Shown here: in pieces, positions 44,690 through 51,056 of the stretch
Numbering within the stretch: the stretch's first letter is position 1
How the letters are laid out: each line of letters begins with the position of its first letter
Assembly (NCBI GenBank): GCA_017642535.1
Contig: JAGCOW010000048.1
Location: 1-64,000, forward strand
From: Bacteroidales bacterium
GTDB taxonomy: Bacteria > Bacteroidota > Bacteroidia > Bacteroidales > UBA1715
DNA: 64,000 nucleotides
Reading direction: 5' to 3'
Translations under genes and position numbers: made by a program
Notes under the pieces: generated by a model
The model's database searches: none
What the model was told of the DNA's origin: nothing
Seen by the model: the letters and a program-made list of their open reading frames with translations, nothing else

Positions 44690-45232
44690 TTACAACCACC
44701 CATCTTGTTTCAGTTCGTCATAGGACACTTCCGACATAATAGTTTCTATTATCCATATACGAGCATTAGGCTTTTTGCTACTATGTAAACACTCATATAG
44801 ATAATTTGCACATACTGATTTTTCAAAATACCTAAATAGTATATCCAACAATTTCGCAACATCAAGTCTGCTCAATGCTTTTTTTAATGTTGTCGAATTA
44901 GTTCCCGCCAGCCCTTTCTTTGCCAACGTCTTTTTAGTAGCGTCAAGTGCCTTTTTGGTTGTTTTATTCGCTTTTTTCTTTGCGTCGTTGAAAATCTTTG
45001 TGGTTGCCTTGCGAACTTTCTTTTTTGTTTCGCTTAATTGCTTGCGTACGGCTTTCTTGGCCGTGGCAGTTGCTTTTGACGATTTTTTAACGGTTTTCTT
45101 AACCGTCTTTTTTGCTTCTGTCGGTTTGTCTTTCTTGCTTTTGAACAAATCTTTCAATCCGTTCAACTTACGTGATTTTGCAAGTTTTTCACGTCCCTTT
45201 GCCAATGCAGCTAATTGTTTTTTTGTTGTCAT
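44690..45232 (-). CDS. Histone-H1-like basic protein
   Basis: This 180-residue protein has a start TKKQLAALAKGREKLAKSRK and a Lys/Ala/Thr-rich middle (residues ~35-110) with PAKK-like turns missing but AKKxVKK and TKKA repeats as in histone H1 tails. The C-terminal ~70 residues form an ordinary helical domain (LLDILFRYFEKSVCANYLYE). The N-terminal opening is of a type seen in phage virion proteins. It probably binds and compacts element DNA. It follows the lysozyme gene and precedes the methyltransferase by 12 bp. Confidence 0.65.
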   Translation of the reverse strand: MTTKKQLAALAKGREKLAKSRKLNGLKDLFKSKKDKPTEAKKTVKKTVKKSSKATATAKKAVRKQLSETKKKVRKATTKIFNDAKKKANKTTKKALDATKKTLAKKGLAGTNSTTLKKALSRLDVAKLLDILFRYFEKSVCANYLYECLHSSKKPNARIWIIETIMSEVSYDELKQDGWL

Positions 45233-45264
45233 AGTTGTTAATTTTTAGTTAGTATTGTGTTTAA

Positions 45265-45798
45265 TTATGCAAAATAGTAGTTTGCCTCTGCTGTTCTACG
45301 ACGTGTCAATCCGGCAATTACTTGTCCGCCCGATTTGTTCCATTTTGCACATTCAGAACGTATTGACGTGTCGTTAGGGTTTGCGAGAACCTTTCTCAAC
45401 AAAGTTGATTTTAGAAATGCCCCTTGACCAATGTTGTAACAAAAACATACAAGTGCGTCGAATTGGTTTTGTTTCAAGTCTTTTGTTATAGTTGCAGTTG
45501 CAACCGTTGCCTCATATTTTGCCAAATCGTTTCTGAACATATTTTCTGCCTGTTCTTTGGTTATCTGCATACCAGCCTTTACGTCGGAGCCATAGTGCCC
45601 ATAACCGATTGTGTAATATTGCTCTGTCGGTAATGCTTTGTATGCCGTAAGTTTCAACGCCTCGAATGATTTAATCAAATTCGCCCCTGCCTCTGAAACT
45701 TTCTTGCTGCTAATTGTATTTGCTACTTTCATTGTTAAACCTATTAGTGTTAAAGAAAAAGAACATAATAAAAGCCCTATTGTCGTTGATTTGTCCAT
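45265..45798 (-). CDS. Membrane-anchored GH24 (T4-type) lysozyme
   Basis: This 177-residue endolysin has an N-terminal hydrophobic helix (TIGLLLCSFSLTLIGL), either a signal-arrest-release or membrane anchor. A GH24 domain follows at residues ~38-177. The catalytic Glu is in IKSFEALKLTAY and the Thr in YYTIGYGHYG. Where T4 lysozyme has Asp after AYK, this protein has Ala, and the loop is two residues longer with a Glu (ALPTEQ). This variant pattern occurs in other phage lysozymes. The enzyme cuts peptidoglycan glycan strands for host lysis or entry. Confidence 0.9.
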   Translation of the reverse strand: MDKSTTIGLLLCSFSLTLIGLTMKVANTISSKKVSEAGANLIKSFEALKLTAYKALPTEQYYTIGYGHYGSDVKAGMQITKEQAENMFRNDLAKYEATVATATITKDLKQNQFDALVCFCYNIGQGAFLKSTLLRKVLANPNDTSIRSECAKWNKSGGQVIAGLTRRRTAEANYYFA

Positions 45799-45800
45799 AA

Positions 45801-46088
45801 CTAAAATTGTTCGTTGAATTTATAGTTTTGGCTTGTGTCGTGTCCTGTCCACGCTTGGTCGAACTTGCGGCTACCTGCCAAATACTTGATTGTTTGTACT
45901 GTGCCAGTTGTCCCGGATACGGTTTCTGTTTTTATGCGTTTCACAAGCCATTTCTTGTCGTCGAATGACTGTGTGTCGGGCAAACAATAACCAACGTACA
46001 TTGTGTTATCATCTACCTCGTGAATGATTGACGGTGCAACACCTTCGTCGTGCATCGCCGTGATTAGTTGATTTACTGCTGGGTTCAT
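45801..46088 (-). CDS. Small hypothetical protein
   Basis: The 95 residues start at ATG 46088 (MNPAVNQLITAMHDEGVAPS). The in-frame ATG at 46118 lies in the inverted-repeat region and is less likely. A compact mixed fold is expected from the alternation of hydrophobic residues and a DDNTMYVGYCLPDTQ segment. No family recognised. It ends 2 bp before the lysozyme gene, so it may belong to a lysis or entry module. Confidence 0.6.
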   Translation of the reverse strand: MNPAVNQLITAMHDEGVAPSIIHEVDDNTMYVGYCLPDTQSFDDKKWLVKRIKTETVSGTTGTVQTIKYLAGSRKFDQAWTGHDTSQNYKFNEQF

Positions 46089-46105
46089 AATCGTAAATTT
46101 TATTA

Positions 46106-46171
46106 AAATAAACCGCAAGACACTGTTAGAGAAGAATTAAGCAAGCACCCTGTAAGGCTCACGGTTTATTT
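46106..46171. repeat. Inverted repeat flanking a possible structured RNA
   Basis: AAATAAACCG (46106-46115) pairs with CGGTTTATTT (46162-46171), enclosing 46 nt that contain further short complementary segments. It fills most of the only noticeable gap in this part of the operon (46089-46175). It could be an attenuator or a processing site. A normal T-run is absent, so a standard terminator is unlikely. Confidence 0.45.
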
Positions 46172-46175
46172 AGGG

Positions 46176-46706
46176 TTAAAACAATTTTTTAATTCCTTTT
46201 TGTCGCAATATTGAGTTAATGTAGGTCTCTCGGTCGCTCGCCGATTTAACGTCGTTTTGAATCCACTCGGAAAGCGTTTGTCCGTCGCCGAAAAACGACC
46301 ACGATGATTTTCTCTTGCCGAATTTAAGTATGATTAGATTCAAATCATCTTCGTTAACGACAAGTTGCATAACTTCCTTTATTTTTGTTAAGTTAGTACC
46401 TGCACCGTCCATTGCTGCAAATAATTTGTCGGCAGCGGCTAACGCTTGGTCGCCGCTCATAGTAGCATATTTTGTACTGCCTGCTATTTTTTGCACGTCG
46501 TTATTGTCTTTCCAACGCTTATATATCTTTCGCCCGAAAATAATTCCTACTACGACACCGCCTGTAATAAGCAAGTTACGGAATGTTTTATCCACACGGC
46601 GTTCGGCACGGTCGAGCAATTCGGGATTTTTAAGTACCTCGATGGCTACAACTGCTGCTGCTGGGTTGCCAAGACCTTTTTTAGTAGTTTTTTTTCTTGT
46701 TGCCAT
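46176..46706 (-). CDS. Membrane protein of unknown function
   Basis: This 176-residue protein has a basic N-terminus (MATRKKTTKKGLGNP), a membrane segment near residues 45-62 (LLITGGVVVGIIFGRKIY) and a soluble helical region. The start is preceded by a perfect Shine-Dalgarno sequence AAGGAGG (46711-46717), 4 nt before the ATG, which is unusual for Bacteroidota. No family recognised. The basic-start plus single-TM layout is shared with the products at 58195-58734 and 58760-59221. Confidence 0.65.
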   Translation of the reverse strand: MATRKKTTKKGLGNPAAAVVAIEVLKNPELLDRAERRVDKTFRNLLITGGVVVGIIFGRKIYKRWKDNNDVQKIAGSTKYATMSGDQALAAADKLFAAMDGAGTNLTKIKEVMQLVVNEDDLNLIILKFGKRKSSWSFFGDGQTLSEWIQNDVKSASDRETYINSILRQKGIKKLF

Positions 46707-46718
46707 AGCTCCTCCTTT

Positions 46719-46895
46719 TTATAAGAAATTCAATGCCGTTTTTATGAGTGACGGTTTTTTGATTGCAGCGTTAACCAACTTAACCAAATCGTCGTGATTG
46801 ATACAATTTGCCGCATTTTGCAAGGCACATCCTACTGTTTTAACCTCTTCTGTCGTTTCTGCCTCGATTTTGATTTTTACCTCGTATTTAGCCAT
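46719..46895 (-). CDS. Small (58-residue) hypothetical protein
   Basis: The short frame reads MAKYEVKIKIEAETTEEV at its start and continues to KTALNFL. It is amphipathic, with a beta-strand followed by helices, and has HDDLVKLVNAAIKK near the middle. It sits exactly between two neighbouring genes with 12-bp gaps on each side, which argues it is real. Its stop codon lies 2 bp before the Shine-Dalgarno of the next gene. No family recognised. Confidence 0.6.
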   Translation of the reverse strand: MAKYEVKIKIEAETTEEVKTVGCALQNAANCINHDDLVKLVNAAIKKPSLIKTALNFL

Positions 46896-46907
46896 AGTGA
46901 TAAAGTT

Positions 46908-47255
46908 TTATTTGTTATTATTTTTTTCTGCCGACGCTTTACGTGTTGCACGTGGAGAAGTTGTTTTGAATTTGATAGAAGAAAGACGACGCATCAATTC
47001 TTCCTGTCCTTTCTTCAGTTCTGCATTTTCGTTTCTTACGGCCACAAGTTCCGTTTTGAGTTGCGAGTTTTCAGAACGGAGTTCTGTGACTTGGTTGATT
47101 AGGTCGCTGTTTTTGGCAACAAGCATATCAATTGTTTCCTGCAATTTGTTAAGTGTTTCGTTGTTGCGTACTCTTTTGGCGGCAAGCCACGATACCACAC
47201 CTGTAACTGGTGTGAGCAAATAACCGCCGATTGTTAGTAATGTTTCAATTTCCAT
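46908..47255 (-). CDS. TM plus coiled-coil protein (holin- or spanin-like layout)
   Basis: The 115 residues begin with a hydrophobic helix (LLTIGGYLLTPVTGVVSWLAA). A long coiled coil follows with heptads of Leu and Asn (NETLNKLQETIDMLVAKNSD onward to ~90) and a basic tail. The single N-terminal TM with coiled coil resembles small phage membrane proteins. It follows the reverse transcriptase gene by 12 bp. It does not look like the four-helix Avd accessory protein of DGRs. Confidence 0.55.
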   Translation of the reverse strand: MEIETLLTIGGYLLTPVTGVVSWLAAKRVRNNETLNKLQETIDMLVAKNSDLINQVTELRSENSQLKTELVAVRNENAELKKGQEELMRRLSSIKFKTTSPRATRKASAEKNNNK

Positions 47256-47267
47256 ATCTTTATTATT

Positions 47268-48563
47268 TTATTCGTAACACATATAATTTTTCTTTTTAAT
47301 GATTCGTGCCGAAAATGGCATCAGTTCTTTGTCGTTACTCAATCTGTCCATAATCACTGCAGATTTCGTAATGAATGTATGGAACGTCGGATTATCACAG
47401 TTTTCGTCGGCATATATGTATTTTACAACAACCTTTTTCTCTTTTTTAATCTCAACTTCCATATAGTCAATAAAAACTATCTCACGTCCCGATTCGCAAA
47501 GTGCCATTATACTTTCTCTTTGCTCCTTGGGTACATCAAACCACGATGGGCGTGGTCTCTTTTCTGATAATTTTTTATATTCTATCATTCTGTCACCTTT
47601 TATGGTTTTCAATAAATTTTTACCGTCGCAGTGCTTCAACCAACCGTAGTAACTCGCCATTTGCATTTTCCACGTATCATCGTCGGCGTTTTTAAGGCGG
47701 TTCGACTTCTTCTTGATGTTCATTTTGATACGCTTACGCAACAAAGTATGCGTAGGATAGAACTTGTAACCTATGAAATCTAAACCACATCTGAACGGAA
47801 CTATTCTCGCATTTTCCTTTACCGTCAATCCAAGTGATTCAATCTTATTCGATAGTGTTTCCAATACACTATGTGCCGACTGCTTATCTTTGGCAAAACA
47901 CACTATGTCGTCCATATAACGATAATACCATTTCAAATGAATCTGCTCCTTTGCGAAATGGTCAAGCTCCGACAAAAACAGGTTGCTCAAATATTGACTT
48001 GGGAAAACTCCGATTGCAAGTCCACGACCTTTGGAATCTTCGTGGCGGTCAATGATTTTATCGAGATGTTTCAGAAGCGTTTTATCTTTGAACACACGCC
48101 GTATTGTCTGTTTCAGCTTGTCGTGCGGTATAGACTGGTAAAACTTTTTGCAGTCTATCTGAATATAATACCAATCGGCGAACTTGTGGCGGTTTGTCTT
48201 GATTCTATTCGCACACATCTGCAATCCACGCCCCTTGATGCTCCCGTATGTGTCGTTAGTCATTTTGGAAATTATGTACGGTTTGCAAACGTCCATAATT
48301 GCGTGGTGTGCAACCTTGTCGTACAACGTAGGACAGTGGATAATTCTTTCTTTTGGCTCGTACACCTTGAACTCATACAATTCAGAAAAATCGAACGTGC
48401 CTTCCTGCAGCTTCCTGCAAATTTCGTCAGTATAAAACTCACGATTTTCAATAAACTCACGTTTCTGTGCATTGTTACGCTGGTGTGCGAGTGCGGCACA
48501 CACCGCTTTCTCTACATTTCCTCGTGACGCTATTTCGCTCCAAAGATTTCCAAACCGCTTCAT
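47268..48563 (-). CDS. Reverse transcriptase of a diversity-generating retroelement
   Basis: The 431-residue enzyme copies the template repeat RNA with adenine-specific errors into cDNA that replaces the variable repeat. Motifs: RT3 YIQIDCKKFYQSI (~133-145), GVFPSQYLSNLF (~185-196), and the catalytic YMDD (~216-219). The fourth motif reads IGxxxSQ rather than the QGxxxSP of retroviral and group II intron enzymes, which is the diagnostic DGR form. There is no maturase or HNH domain. The C-terminal ~130 residues are longer than in compact DGR RTs and may hold the thumb plus an extra domain. Confidence 0.93.
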   Translation of the reverse strand: MKRFGNLWSEIASRGNVEKAVCAALAHQRNNAQKREFIENREFYTDEICRKLQEGTFDFSELYEFKVYEPKERIIHCPTLYDKVAHHAIMDVCKPYIISKMTNDTYGSIKGRGLQMCANRIKTNRHKFADWYYIQIDCKKFYQSIPHDKLKQTIRRVFKDKTLLKHLDKIIDRHEDSKGRGLAIGVFPSQYLSNLFLSELDHFAKEQIHLKWYYRYMDDIVCFAKDKQSAHSVLETLSNKIESLGLTVKENARIVPFRCGLDFIGYKFYPTHTLLRKRIKMNIKKKSNRLKNADDDTWKMQMASYYGWLKHCDGKNLLKTIKGDRMIEYKKLSEKRPRPSWFDVPKEQRESIMALCESGREIVFIDYMEVEIKKEKKVVVKYIYADENCDNPTFHTFITKSAVIMDRLSNDKELMPFSARIIKKKNYMCYE

Positions 48564-48672
48564 AACCTAACTAATTCAACCAATTTTCACTATTACGTTA
48601 CTCACAAGTCCTGTCATATCGTGATGTTCTGCCTTTCGGCAAAGTCACGGCAACAATTTATACTTCGTTATT

Positions 48673-48757
48673 TGCGGACGCCACGCCGTACACGTTGTTA
48701 GCATTGCTGACGTTGTTGTTGTTGGCACGCCCGACCCCATCGAGACCACCCCCAGCG
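48673..48757 (-). repeat. DGR template repeat (TR)
   Basis: This 85-bp segment lies 110 bp upstream of the RT start, in the non-coding region 48564-48810. Read on the minus strand it begins CGCTGGGGGTGG and contains four consecutive AAC codons, GTCAGC, AAT, GCT, AACAAC, GTGTAC and ends GGCGTGGCGTCCGCA. Its adenine-rich AAC codons are the positions mutated in the VR at 50631-50718. The GC-rich ends are unchanged between TR and VR. Confidence 0.95.
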
Positions 48758-48810
48758 TGGCATTCTGTCGCCGTAACTTTCAAGTTACTACTATGTCAAA
48801 GAACTCTCTA

Positions 48811-49152
48811 TTACTCAATTCCGTGGAACAGACTTGCCGAACCTTTGGAATCTGATGCTTTTGTACCTGCACTTGTCGAATGCAACAATACGTTTGATTC
48901 GTCAAGCACCTCACTTTCTGCTATTCTCGCACTCGTTGAGTGAACAAGAACATTTGCCTCGTCCAAAACTTCCGAATCCGCAACCCGAATACTCGATGAG
49001 TGAACGGCTATCGTATATGTTGCGTTCCAATTCGTTCCGTCGTACTCATAGTATGATTCGCCACAAACAACACGTGCCGTTTCGTTCGCCGTAGGTATAA
49101 GTAACAGCAAATCATCGTATGTGTTAACCGTATATGTCGGATTCAATACCAT
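48811..49152 (-). CDS. Small protein with 20-residue tandem repeats
   Basis: The 113 residues contain an N-terminal segment of beta type (TYTVNTYDDLLLLIPT, SYYEYDGTNWN). Two full and one partial 20-residue repeat follow (HSSSIRVADSEVLDEANVL, HSTSARIAESEVLDESNVL, HSTSAGTKAS), encoded by 60-bp DNA repeats. The DGTNW turn is typical of phage fibre tip proteins. It lies between the variable gene and TR, the usual place for avd, but it does not resemble Avd. It could be a small fibre protein cotranscribed with the variable protein. Confidence 0.6.
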   Translation of the reverse strand: MVLNPTYTVNTYDDLLLLIPTANETARVVCGESYYEYDGTNWNATYTIAVHSSSIRVADSEVLDEANVLVHSTSARIAESEVLDESNVLLHSTSAGTKASDSKGSASLFHGIE

Positions 49153-49154
49153 TT

Positions 49155-51041
49155 CTACTCGTTATAATATTCAACAAACACCGCAAACTGAACGAACGGC
49201 ATATCAATTATAGACTTGCGTAGTCTATCGGAATAACCGCCCTGCGAAACTGGCTGCCAAGCCAAGTAGTTACCGCTTGAAATTGGCACGTTATAGTCGT
49301 CGTGTGCTATTGCACCGTTCGTCTTGCCGACAAAGTACTCTCCGAACTGCTGTGCTGGAATCCATTCGGCGTTCTGCACACGTGTATCGTCGAACATCAC
49401 GCCAATCTCATAATCGGGATCCGAATGACTGAAATCGTCTGTGCTGTTCATTGCGACAAAACTTTCGCCTGGCACTATCGTGCGTGAACGATACGTTATG
49501 TTTTCATTGCCGACGTTCAAATATGTAGCACCAGCTTGCAAGCCGTCTCCTTGCTTGATTTTAACCGTTACGGAACGACGGCAGCGGCAATATATCACAT
49601 CGTTAGTGTTCGATTCGACAACAGGTACAAGATATGAACCAGCGTCAATGTCGGTGAACTGCGTTCCTGTTGCCGTAACCATTATGTTTTCGTCTCCGTA
49701 ATACGTTACGTTGTTGTATTTGATTGTTCCGTGAACCTTGTACCAGCTAACTGGAATGTCGGTATTTTGGCTGATATATTCAGAGCTGTCACGAGAAAAC
49801 ATTGTTGTAAGTCCAGTAAGGTGGATTCTTTTTCGGTTCATCGGTTGTGTAGGCAGTGCGAATATGCCGTTCAACTGAACCTGTGACGGATTTATGCGTA
49901 CAATCTTCGAATAGATTGCACCGCCATTTTCTATGTTCGCTTCGTTCAAACAAATCTTGCCGTTCACAACCTCGATACAGCCCTCTATGCTTCGTTCGTC
50001 CCACGTTCCTGCCACACCAGTTGAATCGTCCATAATCGGAATCGACAGAGCTGGCGGCAAAGCACCCAAATAGAAACAACCCGAACCAGTCGCCGTGTCA
50101 CGAATAGCGTCACAATCGGGTTTCAACGTGAAATCCAACTTTTCTGCGTCGTTGAAAATTTCGTCGCTTGTATGCGTAGAAAATATGCAGCCAAAGAACT
50201 TGACGCTCAATGTGCCACCAAGAGCGGCGACACGTTCTACAAGACTTGCATAGCGTTCCTCGCTCGTGCTGCCTGTTATACCTGTAACTTCCGTATATGT
50301 GCTGTCGGCGTTGCCGTTGGCAAAAATGTACCATTTCGTGTCGGCAGTGAATAAACATTCTGTAAATTCATTCGTGTCGTTCACAATCATAGCCGTTTTT
50401 GCAAAAATCGTCGTGTGGATTTTCGGCGTTCCGTAGCGAACTTTCATTATGTTCGTCACATCAATGTCGTACACGGTGGATTGTCGCAACGTAGGATTGT
50501 AGTTGCCGTTTCCATACCAAATCTTATATGCCGCCGAGTTTGGTATGATTTTGCTGTACACGATTTTTTCGACGGTGGTAAAGCCACCTAAGCATCCAAA
50601 ATGCAAACAGCAGTTGTGAATGAAGTTAGGTGCGGACGCCACGCCGGACACGCTGGCAGCATTGCCGACGAAGTTGCCGCTGATGGCACGCCCGACCCCA
50701 ACGAGACCACCCCCAGCGAGAGCCGTGACGTTAATGATTATCATATCGGTCATAGTAACGCCCCAAGTGGTGTATTTGAACTGTCCGTCGAAAACCGAAG
50801 CTCCGTAAAAATCGCCGATGATTTCTGAACCGTTAGAACCATAATATCCTTGGCCGTTCATATCTTCTGCAAAATAACCGATGCAAACCGCTTTCTTTTT
50901 GTTAGTCAATACGCCTGCCTTTGTAAGCGTCTTGAAAGGTTTTGCCTGTGAACCGTCGCCAAGCGTGTCGGAACCAAGCACGCTGTGAACGTACATAGCA
51001 CCCGAAATCGTCTTTCTCCATTTAATTGGTCTTGTAGCCAT
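49155..51041 (-). CDS. DGR-diversified beta-helix-like surface protein
   Basis: This 628-residue protein starts MATRPIKWRK. The region ~15-330 has the features of a right-handed parallel beta-helix: DGSQAKPFKTLTKAGV at ~29-44 and repeated short strands with G/N turns. The variable repeat covers residues 108-137 inside this part, so about eleven codons of a surface turn are diversified. The region ~330-628 holds further beta-rich modules (GQTY-like strands, YVVPVVES, VMFDDTRVQNAEW). I infer a receptor-binding protein. The scaffold is not a C-type lectin fold by sequence. Confidence 0.8.
   Translation of the reverse strand: MATRPIKWRKTISGAMYVHSVLGSDTLGDGSQAKPFKTLTKAGVLTNKKKAVCIGYFAEDMNGQGYYGSNGSEIIGDFYGASVFDGQFKYTTWGVTMTDMIIINVTALAGGGLVGVGRAISGNFVGNAASVSGVASAPNFIHNCCLHFGCLGGFTTVEKIVYSKIIPNSAAYKIWYGNGNYNPTLRQSTVYDIDVTNIMKVRYGTPKIHTTIFAKTAMIVNDTNEFTECLFTADTKWYIFANGNADSTYTEVTGITGSTSEERYASLVERVAALGGTLSVKFFGCIFSTHTSDEIFNDAEKLDFTLKPDCDAIRDTATGSGCFYLGALPPALSIPIMDDSTGVAGTWDERSIEGCIEVVNGKICLNEANIENGGAIYSKIVRINPSQVQLNGIFALPTQPMNRKRIHLTGLTTMFSRDSSEYISQNTDIPVSWYKVHGTIKYNNVTYYGDENIMVTATGTQFTDIDAGSYLVPVVESNTNDVIYCRCRRSVTVKIKQGDGLQAGATYLNVGNENITYRSRTIVPGESFVAMNSTDDFSHSDPDYEIGVMFDDTRVQNAEWIPAQQFGEYFVGKTNGAIAHDDYNVPISSGNYLAWQPVSQGGYSDRLRKSIIDMPFVQFAVFVEYYNE
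50631..50718 (-). repeat. DGR variable repeat (VR)
   Basis: This 88-bp copy of the TR lies inside the 628-residue gene. All 12 substitutions relative to TR fall at template adenines (A to T, G or C on the coding strand), for example GAT to GTT, AAC to GGC, TAC to TCC. No other base differs. It also has five NNC codons (ATC AGC GGC AAC TTC) where the TR has four AAC, one extra codon. Directly after it, CACCTAA / TTAGGTG (50585-50591 and 50626-50632) can pair, like the hairpins often found after VRs. Confidence 0.95.
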
Positions 51042-51056
51042 ATCTTTTGTTTTTTA

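Noticed and set aside
46908-47255. 115-residue gene next to RT as the DGR accessory Avd
   Set aside because: Its N-terminal TM helix and single long coiled coil do not fit the soluble four-helix Avd.
48673-48757. TR as the end of a protein-coding gene
   Set aside because: A frame can be read through it (RANNNNVSN), but it lacks a start and it lies in the expected non-coding TR position before RT.
48842-48990. 60-bp repeats as a CRISPR array
   Set aside because: They are diverged in-frame coding repeats with no spacers.
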